Shown: positions 1 to 8,345, counted from the stretch's first letter. The stretch: DNA of 64,000 nucleotides from JAXMDT01 sp046348685 (GCA_046348685.1 JAXMDT010000004.1:62001-126000); one strand, 5' to 3'. Made by a program: numbers and translations. The notes: generated by a model from the letters alone, not told the origin.

Positions 1-146
1 CCGTTCAGACCTTCGAAATCCTGCGACTTCAGGCCGCTGGAGATTTGCCCCTGCAAATCGAAAAGATTCGATTGCACACGCGTAAAGTCATTCAGGGTGC
101 GTTGATGCAATGTGAATGTGCTGATGCGGTTTGTTTGTATGGTCAT
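1..146 (-). CDS. flgL: FlgL, hook-filament junction protein (N-terminal part, cut by window edge)
   Basis: Flagellin-like protein that joins the hook to the filament after export through the flagellar secretion apparatus. Only the first 48 codons lie in the window. They read MTIQTNRISTF and continue to LQGQISSGLKSQDFEGLNG, the helical N-terminal signature of the flagellin/FlgL family (the ISSGLK motif). The ATG at 146 follows a strong GGAGGG ribosome site and lies 14 bases after the flgK stop, so it is the last visible gene of the flgI-J-N-K-L operon. Position after flgK and the short N-terminal match favour FlgL over flagellin itself. Confidence 0.8.
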   Translation of the reverse strand, partial: MTIQTNRISTFTLHQRTLNDFTRVQSNLFDLQGQISSGLKSQDFEGLN

Positions 147-160
147 ATGTTAGCCCTCCC

Positions 161-1690
161 TTATGGCCCGACCGATTGCAGCAGCGCATCGAACAATTGG
201 CTGGTGACCGTGATGATGCGTGCCGAAGCCTGGTAAGCGTTCTGGTAAATAATTGTATTGGCCATTTCCTCATCGACGTTGACGCCCTTCATGTTGTTGA
301 GGCGCTCATCGAACCCGTCCTGGAGAATCTGGCTATCTTTCAATGTAGCCTCGGACTGCGTTGATTTGGATGATTGATAACCAAGAATTTCTCCAACATA
401 TCCATCAAACGTGATCGTGGTATCATCCAGCCCGCCGGCTGCGGCAAAGGTATAATTCTGCACGCCGACTTTCGCGAGTGACTGGATTGCACTATTGTCT
501 CCGCTGTAGCGTTGATACGTGTATTGCGGAGGATCATTTGGATCGGCCGATTGATTGCTTTGTACCATCTTGCCGAGTGAGATCAGGTTGGCATTATTTA
601 AGAAGCGATCCTCGATATCAAAACTATAGGCGCTCCCTTTGACAGTATCGCCCGTTGCGGTGGGATCATTGCTCTTGAACAAATTATTCAGTTCAAAATA
701 ATGCGAGAAATGGCGATTGGTGCCTGCTTCCGGTCTGGCAACATAATTGACGACGCCTAACTGTTTGCTGTCCATTTCATTGATGGCTACCGTATTTTTA
801 GGATCATAGGTTTCGAGTTTGAGATACCCCTCCGCACCCGTATAGATACCGTTTGTGGACGGCAGCTCGACTCCATTCGCATCGACCATAAGGGCACGCA
901 GATACGGCTGCGGCGATTGCCCGACGACGCGGTTACCCGAACCTGTCATTGCCGTATTATTATAGCGGTCGTTCAACAGATTCGTTTCGCCGTTGAAAAT
1001 GCGATAAGTGATAGTCGTCGTTGTTACCTGACCCTTAGGATCACCTTCGGCGCGCACGCCGACATCCACTGTGATATCATAATAAGGTGAGCTGACATTA
1101 CCGCTGAGATCGGCAGTGATCAATCCGGCATCGCGAACCCGTGTTTTTTCACCTGCATTGATCGTATCCCACGGCGGTGTCGCCGTCATGTTAGCAACGC
1201 TCCCCGTTGCGGCGGCAGTCGCAGTAGTATTAGCGTTGATGGTAAAGCTGTTATTAGTTGCGGATGTGATCTCAAAATATCCGGAAAGGCTGGTGTTCGA
1301 TATACCGCCGACGGCAACGCCGGGATCGCTGAGATAAACCGTATCGCCGACTTTAAACGTATGCCCGGGGGCGCTGACCGTGACAACGTTGCTTCCCAGG
1401 GATGTGCTGTAGGTGTTAGTGGCGCTCAATGCGACCTGAGGGCGCGTGGATGTAACATTGGTGATATTGGCTCCCGTGTTATCGAGTACGGTAACGCCGG
1501 TAACATAAAAATCGCCGTTCTCAGCCGAGATATTGTCGATATCGAAATCGAAACTGAAGGTAGACGGCCCAGGCACGACCGGCAATGTGTTCGTATCCGA
1601 AACAAGCTGGATATTATTAAAGTTATTGACTTCCGCTTTTACGGGAGGAGGGAAAAAGTGGTTGTTGATTTCATCGATGATCGTTTGCAC
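161..1690 (-). CDS. flgK: FlgK, hook-associated protein 1, C-terminal part of a frameshifted gene
   Basis: C-terminal portion of FlgK, the first hook-filament junction protein. The last 45 residues (GVNVDEEMANTIIYQNAYQ to the end) are the classic C-terminal helix of the rod/hook/HAP family. The ATG at 1690 is not a true start: the frame stays open upstream and encodes FYSDEAYTGVRPLDLDLSFL, which continues the protein from the upstream ORF. The two parts join if one base is added to the A4 run (T4 on the plus strand) at 1792-1795, giving about 912 residues, which is long for FlgK. Around 1180-1390 is a Thr/Ala-rich module with GH-x4-VGD-x-V-x-LSDP and a NSFTI strand, similar to inserts in FlgE. 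Confidence 0.8.
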   Translation of the reverse strand: MQTIIDEINNHFFPPPVKAEVNNFNNIQLVSDTNTLPVVPGPSTFSFDFDIDNISAENGDFYVTGVTVLDNTGANITNVTSTRPQVALSATNTYSTSLGSNVVTVSAPGHTFKVGDTVYLSDPGVAVGGISNTSLSGYFEITSATNNSFTINANTTATAAATGSVANMTATPPWDTINAGEKTRVRDAGLITADLSGNVSSPYYDITVDVGVRAEGDPKGQVTTTTITYRIFNGETNLLNDRYNNTAMTGSGNRVVGQSPQPYLRALMVDANGVELPSTNGIYTGAEGYLKLETYDPKNTVAINEMDSKQLGVVNYVARPEAGTNRHFSHYFELNNLFKSNDPTATGDTVKGSAYSFDIEDRFLNNANLISLGKMVQSNQSADPNDPPQYTYQRYSGDNSAIQSLAKVGVQNYTFAAAGGLDDTTITFDGYVGEILGYQSSKSTQSEATLKDSQILQDGFDERLNNMKGVNVDEEMANTIIYQNAYQASARIITVTSQLFDALLQSVGP

Positions 1691-2898
1691 GGTGGGCTGA
1701 CCTTTGCCGTAGCCGCTATCGAGGAATGACAGATCAAGATCGAGTGGGCGTACGCCCGTGTAAGCTTCATCGCTGTAAAAGAGGTAATCGGTTTTCCATC
1801 GCCATCAAGCGCGCCAATCATGACATGCCCGCTCCAGTCACTGCGGTCGGTCGATGCAACGAGACGCGTGCCGGTTAAGGACGGCGTGCCGGGATAAGCG
1901 GAGCCGTCATTGTGGATAGCATTGACCTGATCGCGCAGATTGGCCGCGAATTGATCAAGCTGCTCCAGAATGTCAGGGACTGTGCTGTCCCGGATATCTT
2001 TCAGAGCTTTGAGCGATCCGCCTTTAAGAATGGTCGTCACATCTTCGCTTTGGCCGCCGGAAATCATATCGACCGGCACGCCGACTTTCTGGCCGCGATC
2101 ATTATATGCCTGAATCTGCAGCGGGTTTAAAACCTTGTCGCCGGTAAAGACGGTAAGGTTTCCCGCCGGCTGGTAAACCAGCTGGTACAGGTTTTCATCC
2201 AGAATAGCGGCGCCATTTCCGGCATAAACATGTACTTCCCCGTTCGGCTGTGTCGTCGTCTGGATATTCATCATCTGCGACAGCGTATTGATCGCTTTAT
2301 CCTGCTCATCCTGCAAACCGGCGATTGGCTGGCCTAATGCGACCGCATTGCCGATACTCGCATTGATGTCGTCCAGATCGCGCAAGGTCTGATTGATGGT
2401 GCGCACATTGGCCAGCAAGTCCTGATCCGCCTGCATGCGCAAGCCTTGCAGGTTTGCCGCCAGGGTAGATACTTCACGGGTCAGCGTTTCGGTGGCATCG
2501 ACAGCCGCCTCACGAAACGAAACACGCTCAGGCGTTTCCGCCAGCGACTGCATGGCATCGAAAAAGTTTGCCGTATATTCATCGAGAGAATTCTCCGCAC
2601 CCGGCTGGCCGAGCAGAATCTGCAGCCTGTCCATAAAGTCATTGATGGTGTCGTTGTAGCCGACTTCGCCCATTTGACGCTGGGACGCTTTAAGCAGATA
2701 CGAGTCCACCTTGCGCAGGATGTCGGCAATTTTTACCCCCGACCCCTGGTTATCGAGATAGACGGCGGCCTGCTCGACGGTCTGTCGGGAGTAGCCCTCC
2801 GTATTCGCGTTGGCGATGTTTTGTGAGAGCACTGCCAGCGCGCGCTGATTGACATTCAGCCCGGTGAGAGCATTGTTAAGTGCGACCGTTAAACTCAT
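1639..2898 (-). CDS. flgK: FlgK, hook-associated protein 1, N-terminal part of a frameshifted gene
   Basis: Starts MSLTVALNNALTGLNVNQRA and has the SQNIANANTEGYSRQ motif, the diagnostic N-terminal helix of flagellar rod, hook and hook-associated proteins; FlgK is the specific match. Coding sense runs to about codon 367 (GALDGDGK). After that the frame is wrong and the last 50 residues are junk. Frame is restored by one extra A in the A4 run at 1792-1795, giving GDGKTDYLFYSDEAYTG. It starts 74 bases after the flgN-like gene. A filament-bearing cell needs FlgK, so an indel error in the sequence is as likely as a real lesion. I see no paired heptamer or hairpin typical of programmed -1 shifting. 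Confidence 0.85.
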   Translation of the reverse strand: MSLTVALNNALTGLNVNQRALAVLSQNIANANTEGYSRQTVEQAAVYLDNQGSGVKIADILRKVDSYLLKASQRQMGEVGYNDTINDFMDRLQILLGQPGAENSLDEYTANFFDAMQSLAETPERVSFREAAVDATETLTREVSTLAANLQGLRMQADQDLLANVRTINQTLRDLDDINASIGNAVALGQPIAGLQDEQDKAINTLSQMMNIQTTTQPNGEVHVYAGNGAAILDENLYQLVYQPAGNLTVFTGDKVLNPLQIQAYNDRGQKVGVPVDMISGGQSEDVTTILKGGSLKALKDIRDSTVPDILEQLDQFAANLRDQVNAIHNDGSAYPGTPSLTGTRLVASTDRSDWSGHVMIGALDGDGKPITSFTAMKLTRAYAHSILICHSSIAATAKVSPPCKRSSMKSTTTFSLLP

Positions 2899-2972
2899 GG
2901 TTCCGTATACCTATTGCCGGTGGTTGTTCTTTTCTACCATGCAAAAACCGTGTTGCCTTTTCAGGGCAAGGC

Positions 2973-3536
2973 TTAAATCTGCTTGTTCAGCGAAACCGCA
3001 ATCGCGCTTTGCGACATTTCCGGCGCGCCGGTATTGTCGTAAACCTGATGCTGGTTCGCTTCTGAAACGGCATCGCTGATTGCTTCGACCACTTTGCGGT
3101 TTACTTCGCGAGCGATGAGCAGGCGGCGATGGTTTTCTTTCATTACGGACTGAAAAATTTCGATGATCTGCGCCAGTTCAAGGGCCTGTTCATCCGTCAT
3201 GGTCGACAAAAGTTCCGGGCGGCTTTCAATCAGGCGCTTCTGCTTTTCCAGCGCATCGACGAGCAGCACTTTCTCGCGCTGCAGTTTTTCAATGTCGCTG
3301 ACGCGCATCGCTGTCAGAAGATCCGTTTCTTCGGCAAGCACCTGCGCCAGTCGGGCGGTGAGCAGCATGATGGTCTCTGCGTCCAGGGTGCGGCTGTTGG
3401 GATTCGGCTCTTCCATCATGCGGTCGGAAAATTCTCCCTGTTCGCCGAGATCAAGGGCTTCATCAAATTCATCGTGTTCAAAAGAGACGGATCCTGAATC
3501 CGGCTGCAGTTCGCGTTGCAATGGTTCTGTACGCAT
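2973..3536 (-). CDS. FlgN-like flagellar export chaperone
   Basis: 187-residue acidic, helical cytoplasmic protein. Residues about 50-150 form a long amphipathic coiled coil (LLTARLAQVLAEETDLLTAM, then EKLQREKVLLVDALEKQKRL), the layout of FlgN-type chaperones that hold FlgK and FlgL before export. Position supports this: it lies 3 bases after flgJ and just upstream of flgK and flgL, its expected clients. The first 45 residues are extra, acidic and probably disordered. Sequence similarity to characterised FlgN proteins is low in general, so the call rests on architecture and context. I leave the symbol empty. Confidence 0.6.
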   Translation of the reverse strand: MRTEPLQRELQPDSGSVSFEHDEFDEALDLGEQGEFSDRMMEEPNPNSRTLDAETIMLLTARLAQVLAEETDLLTAMRVSDIEKLQREKVLLVDALEKQKRLIESRPELLSTMTDEQALELAQIIEIFQSVMKENHRRLLIAREVNRKVVEAISDAVSEANQHQVYDNTGAPEMSQSAIAVSLNKQI

Positions 3537-3539
3537 TGT

Positions 3540-3896
3540 CTACTCCACTTCCTGTAAGGTTAAAAGCTGACGTTTAATGTGATCTGCAAGACCGATACCA
3601 CCGGTCTTTGCGATCATTTTGCCGTACTCATCGACCGTCATGGATCGATAAATATCTTCTGCTTCGCCGCCGCCCGTCAGGGGATCGGTTTCCACACCAT
3701 CGAACATATGTTCGAGCATCTGTGAAATGAATACCGCCTCGAAATCCTGGGCGGTATCATCGATTTTTTTCATCTGCGCCGGGCTGAAATGCGGCGCCTC
3801 TTTCGGCGCGCTGTTTTGTTTCAGCATGAGATTTGCGTACGCGCCCTGGAGCGGGGCACCGACGTTGTTAGCAAAAGATGTTGCCTGCGATCCCAT
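3540..3896 (-). CDS. flgJ: FlgJ-type rod-binding protein (no muramidase domain)
   Basis: 118 residues matching the N-terminal rod-binding domain of FlgJ: the core AQDFEAVFISQMLEHMFDGV, then GGGEAEDIYRSMTVDEYGKM and the terminal GGIGLADHIKRQL helix. FlgJ caps the growing periplasmic rod. In enterobacteria it carries a C-terminal glucosaminidase that opens the peptidoglycan; that domain is absent here, as is usual in alphaproteobacteria, where a separate transglycosylase does the job. It sits 3 bases from flgI and 3 bases from the FlgN-like gene, so it is translationally embedded in the operon. Confidence 0.88.
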   Translation of the reverse strand: MGSQATSFANNVGAPLQGAYANLMLKQNSAPKEAPHFSPAQMKKIDDTAQDFEAVFISQMLEHMFDGVETDPLTGGGEAEDIYRSMTVDEYGKMIAKTGGIGLADHIKRQLLTLQEVE

Positions 3897-3899
3897 GCG

Positions 3900-5045
3900 C
3901 TACCTCGTCTCGATGTCGGCCTGGAGCGCGCCGGCAGCTTTAATAGTTTGTAGGATGGTGATGAGATCGCGAGGCCCGACACCGAGTGAGTTCAGCCCAT
4001 TGACCAGGTCTTTGAGCGTAGCGCCGCGTTCAAGCACTGCCATTTTATTTCCGGAGTTTTCGTTCACCGTTACGGTCGAGCGCGGTACGACAACAGTCTG
4101 CGCTCCTTCCGGCGCGAACGGATTCGGCTGCGATACCTGCGGGTTTTCTTCCACTTTCACGACTAGATTCCCTTGCGCCACGGCGACCGTATCGATGCGG
4201 ACATTCTCGCCCATGACAATGGTGCCGGATGCTTCGTCGATGACAATTTTCGCCGGTTGATCGGTTTCCACTTCCAGCTGTTCCACATCGGCGAGCAGAG
4301 TAGCGACATCGTTCGTGTAGGAAGCTGGCACGGTCAGGGAGACGGTGCCGGGATCGAGAACGCTAGCCGTATTCGGTCCGATCATCGAATTAATGGCCTG
4401 AGCGACACCGGCTGCGGTAGTCAGATCAGGATTGCGCAGCGCCAGCTTTAGCGACGGCATCTTATTCAGGTCGAAACCGATTTCACGTTCAACGATAGCG
4501 CCGTTCGGGATCATGCCGCTAGTGGGCACGCCTTTCGTAATCGAGGTGCCGGATGCGCCGGATGCTTCGAAACTGCCGGTGGTCAGCGGGCCTTGCGAGA
4601 CGGCGTAGACTTCGCCATCAGCGCCGTAGAGCGGGGTGGCGAGCAGCGTGCCGCCGAGGAGGGATTTCGCATCGCCCATAGCGGAAATGGAAACATCAAT
4701 CTTAGATCCGGAGCGCGCAAAGCCGGGAAGGTTGGCGGTGACGGTCACTGCAGCGACGTTGCGGGTTTTCAGATTTTCGCCGCGTGTATTGACGCCCTGG
4801 CGCTCGAGGAAACCGATCAGGCTTTGCTGCGTGAACGGATTATTCTGCAGGCGGTCGCCCGAACCGTTTAAGCCGACGACAAGTCCATACCCTAACAGGA
4901 TGTTGTCCCGGATACCTTCCACGGCGACAACATCCTTCAGACGGGCCGCCTCAGCCGGCGCCGCAAAAAGGCTCAACGCCGCTAATGCAACGCCGGCCAT
5001 CAGGCCCAGCCTTTTTGTATTCGGATGTAACTCCCCCAAACGCAT
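3900..5045 (-). CDS. flgI: FlgI, flagellar P-ring protein precursor
   Basis: Periplasmic P-ring subunit that forms the bushing around the flagellar rod in the peptidoglycan. The protein has a Sec signal peptide (hydrophobic LGLMAGVALAALSLFAAPAEA, cleaved after AEA) followed by ARLKDVVAVEGIRDNILLGY and GLVVGLNGSGD, the hallmark FlgI start. Length is normal. I place the start at the ATG at 5045 because AAGGTGAG lies 6 bases upstream. A GTG at 5054 would add three residues but overlaps that ribosome site. First gene of the operon; a sigma-54-type promoter lies about 40 bases upstream. Confidence 0.93.
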   Translation of the reverse strand: MRLGELHPNTKRLGLMAGVALAALSLFAAPAEAARLKDVVAVEGIRDNILLGYGLVVGLNGSGDRLQNNPFTQQSLIGFLERQGVNTRGENLKTRNVAAVTVTANLPGFARSGSKIDVSISAMGDAKSLLGGTLLATPLYGADGEVYAVSQGPLTTGSFEASGASGTSITKGVPTSGMIPNGAIVEREIGFDLNKMPSLKLALRNPDLTTAAGVAQAINSMIGPNTASVLDPGTVSLTVPASYTNDVATLLADVEQLEVETDQPAKIVIDEASGTIVMGENVRIDTVAVAQGNLVVKVEENPQVSQPNPFAPEGAQTVVVPRSTVTVNENSGNKMAVLERGATLKDLVNGLNSLGVGPRDLITILQTIKAAGALQADIETR

Positions 5046-5083
5046 GCTTCTCACCTTCGCATGTTAAGTGTTCAGGGAGTCTT

Positions 5084-5100
5084 ATGCGAAAGCCGTGCCA
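5084..5100 (-). promoter_or_regulatory. Sigma-54-type promoter of the flgI-J-N-K-L operon
   Basis: On the minus strand the sequence reads TGGCAC-GGCTT-TCGCAT. The -24 element is perfect, the GG-to-GC spacing is correct, and the -12 element has one mismatch (TCGC for TTGC). Predicted transcript start is near 5074, leaving a leader of about 30 bases before the flgI ATG at 5045. Sigma-54 control of ring/hook/HAP operons is established in Caulobacter and relatives. Confidence 0.7.
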
Positions 5101-5156
5101 AGATTGATTTTTTAAATAATAATCAATGCCCTAAATATAGATTGCATGCAAGATAA

Positions 5157-5233
5157 TGGCGCGCCCGAGACGATTCGAACGTCCGACCTTTGCCTTCGGA
5201 GGGCAACGCTCTATCCAGCTGAGCTACGGGCGC
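5157..5233 (-). tRNA. tRNA-Arg (anticodon CCG)
   Basis: The 77-base minus-strand sequence folds as a complete tRNA: acceptor stem GCGCCCG pairing with CGGGCGC, anticodon stem TTGCC/GGCAA with loop CTCCGAA (anticodon CCG), a GTTCGAAT T-loop, discriminator G, and a genomically encoded CCA at 5157-5159. It reads in the same direction as the flagellar operon. I see no integrase gene or duplicated tRNA 3' end beside it. Confidence 0.95.
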
Positions 5234-5528
5234 CTTTAACTGCGAAACGGGACACATAGCCCAATTGCCTGCCGGTGTCATCAATTGAGTCTTGTTTCGA
5301 GCTTTGTGCTTCAATCAGTTGGTCGAGGAGTATTCTAAATTAGAGCAATCCTTTTAAACGCATGTCTCGCCGTTCGTATGTATTAGGTTTCGTTTTGTTT
5401 ACGTCCTGCTTATTGACCTCTATTAATACGCGTGAAAAATTAAGAATAATGCGAATTTTTTAGGTTTGAGAGAAAAGGGCGGAATATTGTCTTGATTGAT
5501 TACTAATTCCTTACTAAGTTTTTTTAGC

Positions 5529-5554
5529 TTAAGAACGCTTTAATGCTTCTTTAA
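5529..5554. promoter_or_regulatory. Tandem CtrA-type box (three TTAA half-sites)
   Basis: TTAA occurs at 5529, 5540 and 5551, each 11 bases (one helical turn) apart, giving two overlapping TTAA-N7-TTAA boxes, the consensus of the alphaproteobacterial regulator CtrA. The array ends 304 bases before the lyase ATG at 5858. The second lyase gene has the same spacing. Random expectation for three phased TTAA words in 64 kb is about 0.004 at equal base use, somewhat higher in AT-rich DNA. Confidence 0.65.
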
Positions 5555-5682
5555 TTTTTGTGTCCTATTGGTGACACATGAGTAGATAATTCGCCCTTTA
5601 TAAAAATAAAGCTTTTCATCATTGACTCCTTATGAATAAAAAAAGTGGTGCACCGCACACAAGACCCATCAATGGCACACAA

Positions 5683-5857
5683 AATGCAGGGTTGCGGAAT
5701 ACCTAACCGACATAGATCGGCGCACATGCACCAGCACCTGAGAGCAGGCCTGTTTTAGGCAAAAAACTGCTCCGAATTTTCGGCAAACATAAACCCTAAA
5801 GGAGAAAACCCCCTGACGCCCCGCAAGGCGTTATCCAACCACTTTTAAGGAGACGAC
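5683..5857 (+). other. Conserved 5' leader of alginate lyase 1 (possible structured RNA)
   Basis: This leader and the one before the paralogue (8181-8345) share islands in the same order: AATGCAGG, TTG(G)CGGAA, GAGAG, CTCCGAA (5770), CGGCAAAC (5781) and AAGGAG (ending 5804). CTCC at 5770 can pair with GGAG at 5801, and CCGAA with TTCGG inside it forms a hairpin. The spacer sequences differ, so this is not simply a recent copy. I do not recognise a known riboswitch family. The true ribosome site AAGGAG lies just before the ATG at 5858. The DNA between the CtrA array and this leader (5555-5682) is AT-rich and has no gene. Confidence 0.5.
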
Positions 5858-7711
5858 ATGTCTTATAATTCTGATCATTTCAATTTACATAACTGGAACA
5901 TAACGCTCCCTGTAGATGACAGGGGAGGAAAGGGCGGAACAGCCGCCGAAGTGGAAAACCTGACGAATTACGAAAATTCCAACTATTTTTGGAATGCTAG
6001 AGACGGAGCTATGGTATTTCGCGCGATCGCCGATGGCGCGACAACAAAAGGCACGAAATATGCCCGTTCGGAGCTACGCGAAATGCATGGCGAGGATCGC
6101 GCTGCATGGAAACTTTCAGAAGGCGGCACTATGACGGCCACGGTGAAGGTCGATCAATTGCCGCGTTGGAGCGACGGCACGCCCGGCCGCATGGTCATCG
6201 GCCAGATTCATGGCGAAGATCATGAACTCGTGCGCCTCTATTATCAGGATGGCACCGTGCATTTTGTGAATGACCGTGCCGGCTCCGGCAATAAGGAAAC
6301 CACGTTCACGTTTAAGAATGCGAAAGGCGAGCAGCCCGCTATCGGCATCGGTGAAAAATTTTCCTACATGATCGACGCGCACGGCAAAACGCTTAACGTA
6401 AAAGTTTTCGCCGACGGTCAGGAATATAGCTCCACAACCCCGATCAACTCCGTATGGCAAACCGATAAGCTGTATTTCAAGGCCGGAGTCTATCTGGGCA
6501 TCAATGAAGGCAATGGCGGCGGTACCGGCCAGGCTTCTTTTTACGCGCTGGATTTCAGTCACGCGCGCGGCAGCGGCATGGGCGGGTGGAAAGCGCATGG
6601 CCCGAATTTGTCTTCACGCGATCAAGCTAAAACAGATCACGATCAGGATGGCTCAGGTGACGACCACAGCCAGAACAATGGCGGCACAGATCACCATCCA
6701 AATAACATCGATCATAGCCATATGAATGAAATTGCAGGTAATGCAGGCAACAACGCACTTACCGGCAGCAGTGGCAATGATTTTCTCAAAGGTTATGAGG
6801 GTAACGATGTCCTGAAAGGCGGCGCGGGCAACGATTATCTCCAAGGCAACGCCGGAAATGATACGCTGATAGGCGGTGCAGGCGCGGATACACTGAAAGG
6901 CGGTAATGGCGCGGATACCTATGTTGTGATGAAGCAGGGTCAGATCGTCAATGTTGTGGACTTCAGCACCCCAAACGGTGACCGTCTCGATGTGACCGAT
7001 GTGCTTGGCACGGTTTTCGGGTTCAAACAAAGCATTGCTTTTGACAAAGGTTTTCTTCAGGTGCGCCAGAATGGTGATGATGTCGATGTGTATGTTGATC
7101 GCGACGGCGCTGCAGGGGCAGGGCAGAAAGATCTCGTTGCGCGTCTGATGGATGCAACCGCAACCGAAATCCAGCGGCATGCGTCGTTTGTTCTTCCGGA
7201 AGATACGCAGGCCGCCGCACAGCATGGCGTCAGGGAGATCAACGGTACGGATTCACAGAATATGCTGAGCGGCACGGTGCAGAGCGACATTATCCGCGGT
7301 CATGACGGTAACGACAGCCTGCATGGTGGCAGCGGCTACGACACGTTATGGGGCGGTGCTGGAAATGATACGGTCAGCGGCGGATTAAATGCTGATACCA
7401 TCCGTGGAGGTGAAGGTAGAGATATTTACGAGTATCACAGCATTCGCGACGGCGGTGATGTCATCCAGGATTTCCAGAAAGGTGAGAAGCTCGATATTTC
7501 CGATCTGGTCGATAATCACGCTGCGATGGAAAACCTATCCTTATCGCAGCTGGTTCGCGAGGGTTTCCTTTCTATCGAGCAACAGAACAATACACAAGTT
7601 GAAGTGCATATCGACGCTGACGGTGCGGCTGGACCGGCGCATGAGGCATTGCTTGCTGAACTTACAACGCAAAACGCGCAGGAGATCGATCATTCGATTA
7701 TTATGTTGTAG
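5858..7711 (+). CDS. Secreted alginate lyase, PL7 domain plus RTX calcium-binding repeats (copy 1)
   Basis: 617 residues. Residues 1-240 are a polysaccharide lyase family 7 domain that cleaves alginate by beta-elimination. It shows all three family signatures: R70-SELREM, Q116-I-H118 and the 206-212 YFKAGVY strand (catalytic R, Q, H, Y). A QIH rather than QVH triad is usually linked to activity on guluronate-containing blocks. Residues 241-290 are an Asp/His-rich linker. Two RTX blocks (about 293-352 and 465-530) contain GGAGND-type nonapeptides. There is no Sec signal, so export by a type I system through the C-terminal RTX part is expected; no such transporter is in the window. Ribosome site AAGGAG. 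A perfect 11-bp stem follows the stop. Confidence 0.92.
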   Translation: MSYNSDHFNLHNWNITLPVDDRGGKGGTAAEVENLTNYENSNYFWNARDGAMVFRAIADGATTKGTKYARSELREMHGEDRAAWKLSEGGTMTATVKVDQLPRWSDGTPGRMVIGQIHGEDHELVRLYYQDGTVHFVNDRAGSGNKETTFTFKNAKGEQPAIGIGEKFSYMIDAHGKTLNVKVFADGQEYSSTTPINSVWQTDKLYFKAGVYLGINEGNGGGTGQASFYALDFSHARGSGMGGWKAHGPNLSSRDQAKTDHDQDGSGDDHSQNNGGTDHHPNNIDHSHMNEIAGNAGNNALTGSSGNDFLKGYEGNDVLKGGAGNDYLQGNAGNDTLIGGAGADTLKGGNGADTYVVMKQGQIVNVVDFSTPNGDRLDVTDVLGTVFGFKQSIAFDKGFLQVRQNGDDVDVYVDRDGAAGAGQKDLVARLMDATATEIQRHASFVLPEDTQAAAQHGVREINGTDSQNMLSGTVQSDIIRGHDGNDSLHGGSGYDTLWGGAGNDTVSGGLNADTIRGGEGRDIYEYHSIRDGGDVIQDFQKGEKLDISDLVDNHAAMENLSLSQLVREGFLSIEQQNNTQVEVHIDADGAAGPAHEALLAELTTQNAQEIDHSIIML

Positions 7712-7729
7712 CTAAATGGGCAGACACCT

Positions 7730-7761
7730 CCCCGTACGCCGCTTAGTAGTGGCGTACGGGG
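7730..7761 (+). terminator. Stem-loop after alginate lyase 1
   Basis: Perfect inverted repeat CCCCGTACGCC (7730-7740) and GGCGTACGGGG (7751-7761) with a 10-base loop, 18 bases after the stop codon. It is followed by a modest AATTTGTCTTT tract, so it is a probable but not ideal rho-independent terminator. The AT-rich DNA from 7762 to 8005 holds no gene I can support. Confidence 0.65.
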
Positions 7762-8005
7762 GGAATTTGTCTTTAACAGACCAAAATCTATTTTTTCAGT
7801 ATAGAAGTAACTTTTACTCAAAAAAAATTTTGATTTTTTTGAGAACATCTGGCATTTTATCTAATTGCCGCCGCTTACTGTGGGCAATTTTTAAAAGCGT
7901 TTTAAAAATAAAAATTTTCTATTGTGTGTGGGCTTTAAAAAACCGATTTTTTTGCACGACTAATATCTCAATTATCGCCCTATGACGACTAGGGAAAGCA
8001 AGCTC

Positions 8006-8042
8006 TTAACTCATCATTAACTCACGCTTAACTCGACATTAA
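8006..8042. promoter_or_regulatory. Tandem CtrA-type box (four TTAA half-sites)
   Basis: TTAA occurs at 8006, 8017, 8028 and 8039, exactly 11 bases apart; the first three are TTAACTC and the fourth TTAACGA. This makes three overlapping TTAA-N7-TTAA boxes. The array ends 304 bases before the ATG at 8346, the same distance as for copy 1. Chance occurrence in 64 kb is of order 1 in 10^5 at equal base use. TTATAG about 20 bases downstream could serve as a -10 element. Confidence 0.75.
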
Positions 8043-8180
8043 CGAGTGTGGCGTAATTATTACTTATAGAGAGCGTTTACAAAAGTTTTACACAAGCAAA
8101 ACGCTTTCGGTGTTGACTTAAACAAAGAACACACATCGTGCACTGAAAAATAATACGGCCCTACGCTTTAAAAGCAATCC

Positions 8181-8345
8181 AATGCAGGATTGGCGGAACT
8201 GGCACAGACCAGCGCAGTAGGAACCGAACCATGAGAGAGCAGACCGCTGCCAAGCCAAAATGCTCCGAACCTCCCGGCAAACGTGAAGCCCTTGAAGGAG
8301 TAGACCGCCAAGAAGGCGACACCAACATTTTGGAGGACAAACGAT
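8181..8345 (+). other. Conserved 5' leader of alginate lyase 2 (possible structured RNA)
   Basis: Partner of the leader at 5683-5857. It carries the same ordered islands: AATGCAGG (8181), TTGGCGGAA, GAGAG, CTCCGAA (8263), CGGCAAAC (8275) and AAGGAG (ending 8300), with 46 bases from there to the ATG. CTCC and GGAG again flank a small CCG/CGG stem although the loop bases differ. A separate imperfect stem (AGCGTTT/AAACGCT) lies upstream near 8074-8105. The function is unknown. Confidence 0.5.

Noticed and set aside
1785..1805. Programmed -1 frameshift in flgK
   Set aside because: Only the A-site AAA can re-pair; there is no X-XXY-YYZ heptamer and no obvious downstream stem. Restoring one A gives a better protein.
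5123..5314. 63-residue minus-strand ORF
   Set aside because: It spans the tRNA-Arg gene and has no ribosome site.
5683..5857. Glycine, c-di-GMP or TPP riboswitch in the lyase leader
   Set aside because: Individual words (GAGAG, CCGAA, CTGAGA, CGGCAAAC) recall these families, but the order and conserved cores do not match any of them.
7716..7985. 89-residue ORF after alginate lyase 1
   Set aside because: Starts at the lyase stop, runs through the terminator stem and then AT-rich DNA; composition of the product is not protein-like and there is no ribosome site.
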